A stretch of 64,000 bases of DNA, taken from assembly GCA_023078555.1 (NCBI GenBank), contig CM041200.1, forward strand, positions 7,355,361-7,419,360, given 5' to 3'. The notes under the pieces are model-generated. The model did no database searches. It had not been told where the DNA came from and was given only the letters and a program-made list of their open reading frames with translations. Both the position numbers and the translations under genes were made by a program. Of this stretch, positions 1 through 11,278 are shown piece by piece (position 1 is the first letter of the stretch; each line of letters begins with the position of its first letter). The stretch comes from Ulva prolifera (taxonomy: Eukaryota; Chlorophyta; Ulvophyceae; Ulvales; Ulvaceae).

Positions 1-470
1 TAACTCATATACACACATCAAGGTAGTGTGTATATGTGATGGCTCTCTATGGTATATTTACCAGGTGGAGTCGGTAGCTCAAACCATTACCCGGGTAAAT
101 GCACATCATAGCACGAGTGCACCGGGGGAGTCCTTAACTCAAACCAACCTTAGCTCAAGCCCTCAGATCAAAGGCTTCCCGCGAAGGGGGCGTGATCCTG
201 AGATGTGGGAGCTTCTATACCCGGTATCTTGAGTCCTCAGAAAGTGTACCGAACGAATGACTGTTCGGGGTCAAGGTCCCAGTAAAGATTTACACGCTCA
301 CTCCGACACAATACTCTACTCTCGACCCGATTCCAACCCCATCGTGATAACGCTATCGCTCGCCAGACCTGCGAATCCATACCGAGAGCCGAACCGACAC
401 AATGCTGCCAAATCCACCAGCCAATGAGCTAAAAGACCAATTCGAATGAATGTAGACCGGTGCACCCATG
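1..470. other. No gene recognised
   Basis: Only short open frames with no coding-like composition occur here. The stretch lies just outside the duplicated block that starts near base 525 and has no counterpart upstream of copy 2. Confidence 0.5.
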
Positions 471-524
471 TGCACCCATGTTATATATGAATTTCGGTGC
501 ACCCATGTTATATATGAATTTCTG
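471..524 (+). repeat. 27-bp tandem repeat, two copies
   Basis: Two 27-bp units (471-497 and 498-524) differ by two bases. Each starts tgcacccatg and contains ttatatatgaattt. The unit is nine codons long, so it stays in frame with the kinase exon that follows. The array ends exactly where homology to the second duplicated block begins (tgcagggcagg). Confidence 0.85.
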
Positions 525-2396
525 TGCAGGGCAGGCCGTGGTGCAGTTTGCACAGTGCCGGCGAGACCGCTGCGAGTTTGCGGTCAAGTTCTTCTTAGAC
601 TGGGACGCATTCCTCACTGAAGCTGCCCTCTATGCTGCTGCGTTCCCCGGCATCTGCAGCACTGGCTCTGCTGAAGTAACTGCACGCGCGCGGGCCGTCT
701 CCCAGCTGGTGTCAGAATCAAGGGCAGCCTTCATGTCGCGGGACGTGTCCAAGTTCCTGCCGCAGGTGGAGGCGGTGTGCGACGGCGTGGCGGGGGGCCT
801 GGAGGACCCAGAGGGGAGGCCGCTGCCGCCATGCATTGTCATGGAGAGGGGCGAGTCTCTGCAAGATCTGTGCAACCGCGCCGAGCCTGACATCTTCACT
901 ATCCTTGCGGTGGGCTACTCCCTTGCACACTAGGCTGATTTCAGCACTGTTTGCTCGACCGCAGAGTGCTTGCACATTGAGTCAAGCGGTAAACGCGTTC
1001 AGACTGTCAGGCGTATACATCGCTCGAGATCTCAGCCAAAATGAAGGAGTCAGTGTGATGACATCCATCTTCTTGTTCAGCAAATCAATGTTCAGCGCCA
1101 AAATTGTGATGTAGTAATTTAGTAGAACCAATGAGACTGCAGATGATGTGCGGGCCGGCACACGTATGAATTATGTAGCTTGGAAGCTATACTTGATTTT
1201 GTCACATGGAAGCACGGTGCCTCCAGACCATATATATGTTCATATATACAGATCGCCATAATGCAGAAGCCAAACTGAGCTTTGCATACATGGCGTGTTA
1301 ACAACGAATGTAGGCACATGATGTAGCCACTGTCAGGTTTCAGCCGGCCTGCCTTCTGCAGGTGCTGTCCAATGTTTCAAGCCGGATCGCCGTCATGCAT
1401 GCACTCGGCTACGTGCACCGCGACATCAAGCCCGCCAACGTCATGTGGCTGCCGCGGCAGAACCGCTGGACAGTCATTGATTTTGGCTGCATTGCACGAG
1501 TGGGAGAAGATGCGCCGCTGAGCTTCACTCTTGCGTACGCGCCCCCGGAGGTAGCTGCGGCGTGCCAAGCGCGGCGCAGGAGTATCGACGCTCGCCCGGC
1601 GTTGGACGCGTGGTCGCTGGGCGTCACGGCGTTTGAGCTTCTGACGGGGGCACCGGCCTTTGACCTAGTGGGCCATGGCCGCTGCAAGGTGTGCCTCAAG
1701 ACACGATCCTGTGTACATAGCATGGCATGCCATGTGGTGGGTAATTTGGTCGCTGCGATTACCCACAGCTAGCGTCGTGTTTTGGCTTAAATGCCAAATC
1801 ATAAAGTGGTCCACAAATCTGAAGTTCGGCATCATGATGTGACAACGGCTCAACAGCTCCGCTTGATGTGATTCACATCAAGTTGTGGCGACGCCATGCA
1901 TGCATGCGCGGATGCTAAGCAGAAGCCGATCATACAATGCGGATCCGATCATACCATATGGCGCATGCGTGCGGATCAATGCATAATTATATATAGAGCT
2001 AGAAGTGCATTCGTGCGAATGCGCTACGCCGTACCGACTCTATCGCATTGCTGATTCCAGTTGCTTCATCAGACTCAGATGTGCAAACGTCAGGGCAACA
2101 CCTCCATGTCAGACTCTGAGATTTCAGCATGCATACGCCAGTGGCTTTGCAGGCGGCATGAGCTGCTTCAGGTGTGTGTGCTGATGCAGGTCATGGCGAT
2201 GCTGGCTGGCGACCTGCCGCTACCATGGGAGGGGGAGCTCAGTGCGGAGGTGCAGCGCCACCTCGGTGTGTTTCGAGAGCCGGTCCTGCAGCTGCTGCAC
2301 CGCGACCCCACCCGCCGCATCTCCCTCGACGCCTTCCATGCGTCCTGCACCCGGACACGGCTCTTCTCCTCTCAAGAGCCTGCCCCTAGCACCTGA
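478..2396 (+). CDS. Gene A: 5'-truncated protein kinase (kinase domain only)
   Basis: This is a truncated copy of the receptor-kinase family. Exons by alignment to gene B are 478-909 (or 530-909 if spliced at the inherited acceptor), 1362-1688 and 2190-2396, all phase 0, giving 321 aa from the ATG at 478. Visible motifs are the ATP-binding lysine in EFAVKFF, catalytic HRDIKPAN, IDFG, APPEV and DAWSLGV, so the catalytic residues remain. The first beta strand and most of the glycine-rich loop, encoded upstream in gene B, are missing. Their place is taken by a short in-frame leader from the 27-bp tandem repeat. The last exon ends ten codons later than in gene B because TAA became CAA. It is probably a pseudogene or a young chimera. 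No promoter was identified. It is convergent with gene D. Confidence 0.6.
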
Positions 2397-3528
2397 TTCC
2401 TCTTTTTCAAGTGCCCCGGAAAGCATGCACTGGAAGGTGGCTCTACCTGGTTTCTATCTCTGCACTGGGACGCAGCATGCACCCAAGTTGCTGTACATTT
2501 TGTGCGTGCATGTGTGTAGGTGTACACCTTCGTTCAGCTGACTGGCTGCGGGGTCGTCTGGATACAATAATTCTGTATGGCCAGTGCTGTGCTTCTATAG
2601 CTGGGCACGAGATTAGCACTAACAGCTGCCACGTTGTTTCGTAGTTGGTTTTGGTGCATTGTTTTGGCCGTTCCTTTTTGTCCCGTGGCTGCCACCACGT
2701 GTGCCAGAGCTCTGGCTGTAGATGCTGCAGAGACGCACACTGCGTGCCTCCCGCATGCATTGCTCGCACCCGTAAGCTACATGGACTGCCTTATCGGGAT
2801 ATCCCGTCCCGTTCTTTGGCGATGTGTTGTACGCGCTGTTCCGGCATGAGCGCCTCGCTCACGTAGACTTAAGCTTGCTCCCAGGATTGAATGCGTGGCC
2901 ACTTGTACATGTGATCAAGCTCTGTGTTGATTGCTTGACTGATTTTCGGCTAGCCTGACTCAGGTAAGTACATTTTGTGACTGTCATGTGATTACCTGTA
3001 GTAGCATCATCCAGTGAAGGTTTTCCCTTGGGTGGTGCATGAGGCGGTCAGTGATAGTGTTAGGGCAACCTCACAATCAACAAATCTGTGCTGCTTGCGT
3101 TGCATTCTAGATCTGATGCACCTTATTAAGGTGCCTTAAGCTTACCACCTTCACACCAGTGACTTCCAGCACAAATTTAAATCGTGTATCAACTGCATAG
3201 TCAAGGCCCCGGAAAACACAAACGGTCAACTGACCGGTGGACACCACTTCATTTTTTGTACGGCAATTGCCTATAGGACGACACGACAGTCATTGTTATG
3301 CCCACGGATGAAGGAGACAAGAGAGCACCACCAGGGATATTTGGTGATATATCCACGACACACACACGCCACCAAGCCCTCTCGACCGCACTCATGAGTG
3401 ATCACTCCCTCCCTGTTACGCGTACGGATTTTAACCCCCCCACCAACGTTGTAGTGTCCACTCCCATTTCCAATAATGATCAGATCAAAGTCAGAGAAGT
3501 CGGTAGCGCCACAGGCAACAATCTGCAG
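2397..3528. other. Spacer between convergent genes A and D
   Basis: This holds the 3' flanks of two convergent genes and no coding exon. It contains the unoccupied target site (cattgttatgccc, about 3294-3306) that carries a Harbinger-like insertion in copy 2. Confidence 0.5.
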
Positions 3529-6500
3529 TCATAAGCCGCCTCCTGCCAACTCAGAGGTGGTCTGGCCCGTGAAAAGCTTGTTGCAGGATGCATGAAATGC
3601 CTGCATGCTCGCCCGCCGCGCGGGGTCGCGCTCCAGCAGCTGCAGCACCGGCCCCTTGAACGCCCCGAGCTTGCGCTGCAACCCTTCCTCCAAGCAGCCT
3701 GGGCCCTCCCATGGGAACGGCCTCTCCTCTGTCAACCTTGCTAGCACCTGCACAGGCACCCTCCAACACTGATGCTGGCCCACAGTATCCCACAGCCCAA
3801 CATTTACACATATGCACTGTGTTACCTTGAAATGAACTGACAAGGCGCCGCACTCAAACACTCGTAAATGACAGCGCACTTGTGAATGCGTGGCATGTAT
3901 TCACGAGCATACTACAGGTGTTCACGCCATAATCTCCATTTCCAAGCCGCCTGACGGAGTGTGCAGGTCGTAGCTAGGATATGACAGGAAGCACACCCCG
4001 TCGCAGCCGTCAGCGAGCATGTTGAAGGCAGGTGCCCGTGTCAGCAGCTCAAACGCCATGATGCCGAGTGACCACGTGTCCAGCGCCGGCTGGGCCTCAA
4101 TGTCCGGCCGCCGCCCCCTGTACTCTGCAGCTACCTCCGGGGCGGCATAGGCAAGGGTGAAACTCAGTGGCGCCTGAGCGCCCACCCGCGCAACGCAGCC
4201 AAAGTCGATGAGCGTCCAGCGGTTCTGCCGTGGCAGCCACATGACGTTGGCCGGCTTGAGGTCGCGGTGCACGAAGCCGGCCGCATGCAAGTCTGCGAGG
4301 CGCTTGGATATGTTGGCCAAAACCTGTACACGAGCAGCACTAGCAGGATCCGTTGCGCGCTATGATACATGCGTCATGATCTCTATTGTGGCTTATCTAT
4401 GCCACAAAGTGGCTGTAAGAAACACTTGTTCCTGTGCCTGCTCTTGAGATGGAAGAGACCCAATTGTTGCAACAGCAGGTGCAAAAGTTGCCAACTGTTG
4501 TGTTCCTCCCAAAGCAGGAGGCCTGCTCTATTGCATGCCAGTGGCAGTGCTTTGTCCGCAGGAGAGTACACTCCTGAGCTGAGCTGCTAGAAACATACAG
4601 ATGCATGCAGGTCAGCACACGTACGTGGCTGGGCTTCAAACAAGGTATCTGCGCTATACGTCCGTCCCAGAAACGTCCGTCCCAGAAAATCATGAAAAGC
4701 AGTCCTGCAAATGATGTGATCTCAGGCTGACGGCCTGGGTTCCACATTCTCCATGTGCATAACAACGAGGCAGGCAGCTTGTCAGCTCAGCGCTGCAAAC
4801 AGGACTGCATGTACCAATCGCCCGCAGATGTCCACCACCGTACGAGAGCTCACCGCGATCGCTGCGAATCGGTCAGGCTCGGCCCGCTCGCTCCAGTCCT
4901 GCAGGCTCTCGCCCTTCTCCATCACGATGCACGGCGGCAGCGGCCGCCCCCGGGGGTCTGTCACGCCCGGCCGTGCAAGGGCTCCCTCCTCGCCACAGAA
5001 CACCGCCTCCACCTGCGGCAGCAGCTTCGCGACCGCCTGCGGCATGATTTCCAGCGGCTGCGCAGTGAGTCCGGTACTACCCCGCCTCATAGCAGAACCA
5101 CCACTGCCCTGCGGCTCCTCACTAGTGCTAGTAGGCATCACATGGCCCCATGTCATCTCCGCTGCATCTGCCGTGTACATGCTGGACTCTGACCCATGCA
5201 TGGCCACATGGTCTACATACCTCAGGCTGCTAGGATCACTAGCAGATGCGCCGCTGCTGTAGCCGTCAAGTTCTTGTGCAGTTTTGTGTGATTGGACGTC
5301 ATGATTGTGCGGTGCAGGTGCCGAATTCAAAGCAGGCATGGCAAGGTCGCGGGGGACCATGTTGCGGATGTGAGGGAAGCAGGCGGCGTAGAGGGCGGCC
5401 TCGACTGCAAAGGCCTCCCGGTCGAGGAAGAATTTGATGGCGTACTGGCAGCTGTCCATACTGCCGAGGGCAAACTGAACGACCGCCTGGCCTGCATGCA
5501 CGGAACGCCTTGGTTAACACAACGTTGTGTTATGAAGGCGGGGCTTGCACGCGCACAGAAAATGCTCAGGAAAAACCATGGCTCATTATCAATCTGGGGC
5601 CTGCTCTGGCTGTGTGGCCTCGTTCCTGAGCTGATACTTGTTTCGATTCGCAGTCATGAGTGACGATCAATAGCAAGACTTCTCTACAATTGTAGTCCAG
5701 ATACTGAATACTGATGCTGGTAGTGTTGTAGGAAAAGTCAGGGTATGCAGCCAACATGCATGGAGCGACACTGTCCTATTGTGAAAGTTGGATAAGCCTG
5801 AGCAACAGCCACACGATGAGCAAGCATCTGCAAAAAAAAAACCTTAAGCACCGGTCAGAAGTCGCGCACCCCCGCGGCGGCGGTGGCGACGCCCCAGCAT
5901 CTCCAGCTCACCCAGAAACAGGTCACTGCTCTTGAATAGGTCCAGCTGCCGCTCAAGCCGCCGCGCTTTGTACCCCAGATCCCCCTTCTTTTGAAGGGAT
6001 ATGCTTCTGCCGAGTTGCAGCTGCAGCGCACCCGCCGCGATGTGCGCCGCCGCGCCCTGCTGGACACTACTAATAGCAGACCCACCCTTCAACTTGTTCT
6101 GCAAGTGGCCGTCATCTGGTTCGCCACGGGGCTCACATCCCGCAGCAGCCGATGAGCGCCGGCAGTGCAGGGGCTCTTGTGGCAGCGCCGCGCCGCCCGC
6201 CATGAATGCATGCTCCCATGCAGCTCCCCCTCGCCCCTGAGATGCCTCCTGTGATGGTATCTCAGACGCCGTTGCCGTCTCGACCATGATCTCTGCCACA
6301 CCTGCATCTGCTTCAGCACAGCACGGCTCCAGCGTGCATCCAGACTGTCTCGACAAGCAAGGCTGGGCAGCACGGCTCGAGGCGGAATCGGTGCTGTGGC
6401 TCGTCACGCCCGGGGCTGTGCTGACCGTGTACGGTGGCAGCACGACCGTGCTCCCGGGCTCCGGATCTCCAGGCACAGACCTGTGGCCAGAGGCGTCCGT

Positions 6501-9500
6501 GCGCGTGCCGCCGGTGCTGAAGGGCTGCGCAAAGAGGGCGAGGTGGCGCGGCAGGCAGTACTCGTAGTCAGGGTTCATGCTGCATCGTGGCTGCACTGCG
6601 GTGCTAGCCGGGTCCGCGGCCCCCTGCGCGTGCATGCATGCGTGTTGGCATGGGTACCTTTGCATGTGAGCCTCACGTGGCCAGTTTCCTTGAGAATACA
6701 GGTCACGGCCAGCACAGATCGTGCGCAGCACACATGCACACTACGGTTGTGGCGGCTACCGGTAGGGTACCCATGGCCAGGAGACTGTCGCCATTTGTGC
6801 ACGTGTCAAAGCCGACAAAAAAACGACTGGCTGTTACGGTACAGAGTCTGGTAAGGTGAGGATTCTGCATGCGTGGATGGTCAGTGCCTCACCTTATCAG
6901 TTCTACCGTGGCCAGTGTCCTGCCGCTGATGGTGGTACACTGGATCGTCGACTAGTATGTCTTCAGGCTTTGTGGCCCCAGCAGGTAATTGGACCTCACT
7001 CAGGACTTTTGACCTGGCCCTGCATCCGATGGGACGGCCGCGTTTCAGCCACAGCCAAACAGCTGCAGTTGCGGCAGACACGAGCAGAACCAAAGCCACA
7101 GCCACTGCGGTGACCACCTCTTGCAGGCTTGGGCTGGACGGCCTCAGGCTTGGAGGGGTGAGGATGGGGCGCCGCCCCGACGCCGGCAGCCACGGCGGCG
7201 GGTCTCCCGGGGCCGGAAACGATAGGATATCCAACATAGCGGCTGCCACGTCTGGCGGCAAGCTCGCGTCTTCCGCAAATATTGGATTTACTGGCTGCCC
7301 ACGGAATGGCGGGCCGATTGCAGGTGGAGGCCATGCTGCAGGTGGCGTCGGCGCCGGCAGAGACTGCATGCCACAGTATGAACTCGCGGCTTGCGTCACT
7401 TATCGTGCGTGCCCATCGGTGGGAACAGATGCTGTTTGTACACGCCATGGTCCGGCATAGGAGCTGTGCATGAAAGAAGAAACAGTGACATTTCGGGCTG
7501 GCAGCCGTATACGTACTGAGACTTTGCAAGCGCACTTGTTGAACGGCGGCAAGCCATGAGCTGTTTGGAAGCAGAAGCCGCTGCTCCAGGTGCGCCCACG
7601 GATCGAAGAACTCAAAGCCGGGCACCGCCCCGCCGCCCGGGGGCAGCGGGCTCATGTCCCGCACACGCTGCCGCTGCTGCAGTGACTCGTCTGGGCAGCC
7701 GGGCATCAGAACACCGGCCGCGGTGCGCTGGTAGAGGCAGTCACTGTGTAGCCCGTCCGCGATCACATGCCCCCCGCGGAACGCCCCGCGGTCCTCGATC
7801 GCGGTGATCGTCTCGATGCGGACATCGATGACTCCGCTGGCACTGCCGTCGTCTGCAATGTAGACAGCATGCTGTAAACTCCAGCTGCCATGGACACCTG
7901 TTTGCTTCTAGAGGAATGTCGTTGCCTGCCGGTGTCCACACATCTGCTACCCGTGCACAATCAGTCGAGATGCGAGTCTGTTACCGTAAATAATTTTGCG
8001 GTGCCAGATCCAATATGTGGGTACCAGAAGCGGAATAATAGATGCGTAAACAGAGTATTATAGACAGAGACGCGTGATGCCACGATGCAAGCACCTGCCT
8101 CGTAGTAGGTGACGAGGTGGCCTGAGTGCGGCTCGAGGACGCTGGAGTAGTCGTTGGCCGTCGTGCCGACGACGATGCCCCCGTTGAGCGTGATGTTGCC
8201 GAGAGTTGCGTTGGAGAAGGAGACGGTGCCGCCGAAGGACACGTCCACGAGCTCGTGCACGCGCTGTGTGTTGCGGAAGATGGTGTTGTGGACGCCAGCG
8301 ACACTCTCATGCTTCACCGCAAGCGGCGGGTAGTCGGCCGCCCAGTCCGTGAAGACGCAGCCTGCATGCCAGCGTGTCTACCCGTTTGCATGTGTCAAGG
8401 ATTTTGCTCTGCCTGCGTGCAGCGTGGGCTTGACAGGGTGCGAATGCGCTGTGTCATCCCGCCGCAAGCAGCGGTTCCCCTCTTCATCACTCATGTCGTC
8501 GCACATGAGTCATGTGTGTTACAAGGACAAAGGCAGCAAGGCGGGCAGCACCGCGAAAGAAGCAAACAGACGATGAGTCATGTGTGTCCACAGCAGTACA
8601 TCACGTGTGAGGTGTGACTTGGAGTGAGATTCTCCTTCACGTGAAACGCTGCCCTTTGAGGAACTGTGGTGGCAAGGCGGCAGTCAAACATACGGGTCAT
8701 CGACAGATGCACACATCCGCACAGTGCCTGCGGATGCACAGACGGCAGCCGCACCTTCAATGTAAACAGACGTATGGAGGTGGTCAGTCGTCACGCCAAC
8801 CACGCCCGTTCTTGGATCTGCCTGGAAAGTCACGTCCGTGACATAGATGTCACTCGGTTCCAGTAGTGGCCATTTGATCCTATTATCTAGCGCCCCAGCG
8901 GTGATCAGGGCAAACGATGGCCGCACGTTTCGGCGTGCCACCTTGAGGTACACGTTGTCCACCCACACCGCGCCCTTGTTCACCATCAGCCACGTCTCGC
9001 TCACGAGTAGAAGGCACTGGCCTGGAAGGAGTGGCACGAGGTCGGGGGAGGCCGCAGTGTCGACAGAGCGTGCGAGAGACAGCGCGGGCGCATGGTCTTG
9101 ACAGTTTCCCTGCACCCACGAGACTACGAGCTATCATCATGCATGCATGCCGGCGAGACGGCAGATTTGCGGGTGCAGCCACGGGCGCGGTCATGCCATC
9201 AGTGACCACGAGTGCAAACAGACATCTACGACAACATGTCGCAGGATCAAGTTCGAGCACAGGAACGCAGCTCTGGGAAAATTGCAGAAATAAGGCAGGG
9301 GCATGCATGCGGATGTGCACCGATGTCATGGATGTGTGGCCTTGCAGAATGAACGATGTCCAGTACATGTAGATACTAGTGAAAGCACATTTTTGGGAGA
9401 CTCTGTTCTGGTCGGACCAGAACATGCATGTGAAATGTCTCTATATGTTTGGGGCCACATGCATGCGCATTGCTCGCTCGGCAGCCGCCACGTGATATAC

Positions 9501-9864
9501 AGTGCATTCTACTGGCCACATGATGCTGAATAGCAGGCATGCATGGGACGGGGGAGCGCACGCGTATGCTCTCGAGGTCGCCCGACGCATACAGCAGCGC
9601 GAGCGCCCTTGCACCATTGCCCTCTATGAGGGGGTTGTCAGCTCTGGGCAACTCCCGGAGATCGAGGTGGGCTCGGATCTCGATGTGCTGAGCACCCGCT
9701 GCGGCCGCGGTCCGCAGCTCCTCCGCAGTCGACACCGGCGTGACCTCGGCTGGAGATGCAGGAGATGGGCCTGCGCTAGGTGTCGGCTGTGGTGGCGCCG
9801 CCGCCGGTGGCTGCAGGGGTGCGGCCGTGGCACCACCTGGGGCGGCTGTTGCTGGTTGTGACAT
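3529..9864 (-). CDS. Gene D: receptor-like kinase with beta-helix-like ectodomain (intact)
   Basis: Nine exons fit with consistent phase: 9864-9562, 9109-8755, 8361-8095, 7852-7536, 7363-6941, 6623-5870, 5491-4854, 4323-3997, 3747-3529 (1200 aa). Residues 1-40 are Ala/Pro-rich. Residues about 45-410 contain segments such as GVHNTIFRNT and VSFSNATLGN, typical of right-handed beta-helix (pectin-lyase-like) domains, with N-glycosylation sequons. After a Pro-rich stretch, residues 497-520 form one membrane span followed by KRGR. A juxtamembrane linker leads into the kinase: Lys826 (QYAIKFF), HRD Asp1040, DFG Asp1059, APEV and DTWSLGI. The role is inferred to be a membrane receptor kinase. The ligand is unknown. 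No signal peptide is visible at this ATG, so an upstream exon may be missing; a TATA-like box lies at 11129-11135. Confidence 0.85.
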
Positions 9865-11270
9865 GACAGCACTGCTGCGGCCAGGCGCATGCACTGGAAG
9901 CACATGCGAATGGATCTACATCTGCTGATGTTTGGGGTTGTCGGGTGCGGGTGGCCGTGGCCAACAGAATTTGGTCATCTGTTGGCGAGCTAGGCTGCAG
10001 GCGGGGTATACCGGTGGGCCTGAAGCTTGAATGCAGCTTAAGATCTGATCAATCGAGGCTGTACAGCACCTCAGTGAAGGGGCCTCGGTGAAGAAGCAGC
10101 GCTGTTTGATCCAGAGGGTGGCCACAGACCCGTGGCCAGATCCTGTACATGCGGATGGTGTGCTTCAGGTTACATCTGGGGGCAAAAGGAGCTTCAGGGC
10201 AACTCGCAAAGGTTAGAGAGACCGGGGCAGGCTACAGAGGCATTTGTAGCAACTCTATGTGCACTGCAACTCTATGTGCACTGCGACAGTAGTGTGATCA
10301 AGCCACAACGAGCACACACCGCGTGCAGGAGTGTAGCAGTGCTTCACCCTCCGGCACCCAGCGGCTCGTTGTCTAGCGGCGCATACACGGCGAGGTGAGC
10401 TTGCCTGACGGTGCGCCAATTTGCAAGCGGATCGAGAGGATGAGCGCGGCACCAATTGCGCAACATGTAGATTCCCGAGAGAGCCAACGCGCTACGTTGT
10501 GCTTTGATATGTTTTATGATGGCCTTCTCAGACAGGCCACCGAGGTGCAGACACAGCGCGCCAGCCGCGTAGTCACGATCAGCGTGCACATATGTGCTCT
10601 AGAGATCTCAAACAGCAATGCCAACGACACGGATATTCACACGATCCGCCGCTACGGCAACACCACCACAGCCTGGCGATAAGTCCCGATGAAAGTAGTG
10701 ACAGTATGTGCACACGCAGGTGAGGGGGGGGCCCGGGGGGGGACCGGGATCACCAGTTTATCTTCCAGCAGAGTTGTTCACAGAAGAGAGAACAGACAAT
10801 CTCAGGATATATTTCGAAAGAGTTAACGGAGGAAGACAAACACCGGCAAAGAAGGGAGAACAGACAATCTCAGGATCACCAGGCAGTCTTACTCTTTCCG
10901 AAACTACCTTCGCGGCCTGCTCTTCCAGCGCTGAGCACTGCCTTCAAGAGTTTGCAAGCTGTGTTTCACCGTGACGCTCATTACATACTCTAAGATACAG
11001 CCAGCCTTCGGGTAAATAAATTCGTGGAGGTGGTGGGAGACGTCTCCGACTCGTCGGCAAACGCCACACGCCAACGTTAATGGTACACACGCAGAGCGTT
11101 CGTATCCGGAGATTCGACGTGGCAGCCTATATATCGCACCTGCAACATCAGTCACGGCAAAGCATCGATCTCTTTCGTTGAAGCGCGTGGATGGTTCGAC
11201 TCAACGATACTGGTGCGTTTGAAGACAGTTCAACGAAAGTTCAGCGTCGGGACAATTGTGGACAAACTAG
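9865..11270. other. Upstream region of gene D
   Basis: This region is conserved in copy 2 (48128-49529). It contains a TATA-like tatatat at 11129-11135, a duplicated motif agaacagacaatctcaggat near 10786 and 10858, and a short minus-strand frame (10589-10347) open here but shifted by an 8-nt deletion in copy 2. An upstream exon of gene D, perhaps with a signal peptide, could lie here but is not proven. Confidence 0.4.
11129..11135 (-). promoter_or_regulatory. TATA-like box upstream of gene D
   Basis: The motif tatatat sits in an otherwise GC-rich context about 1.27 kb before the gene D ATG and is identical in copy 2. The distance implies a long leader or an unplaced 5' exon. Confidence 0.3.
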
Positions 11271-11278
11271 AAGTATTA

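Larger units (their letters stand above)
525..11268. repeat. Segmental duplication, copy 1
   Basis: This block matches 37885-49529 in the same order and orientation at a few percent divergence by eye. It carries kinase exons of gene A (+) and all of gene D (-). Homology begins at the 3' splice acceptor of the first kinase exon and stops at ...gacaaact (11268), 2 bp before the target duplication of the LINE. Copy 2 is about 900 bp longer, mostly because of the element at 40646-41573. Confidence 0.93.

Noticed and set aside
10708-10974. 88-codon plus-strand frame present in both duplicated blocks
   Set aside because: Conservation only reflects the recent duplication. It overlaps a short repeated motif and has no coding bias.
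11180-11230. tRNA-like ggttcgactc motif
   Set aside because: No matching acceptor, D or anticodon stems could be folded around it.
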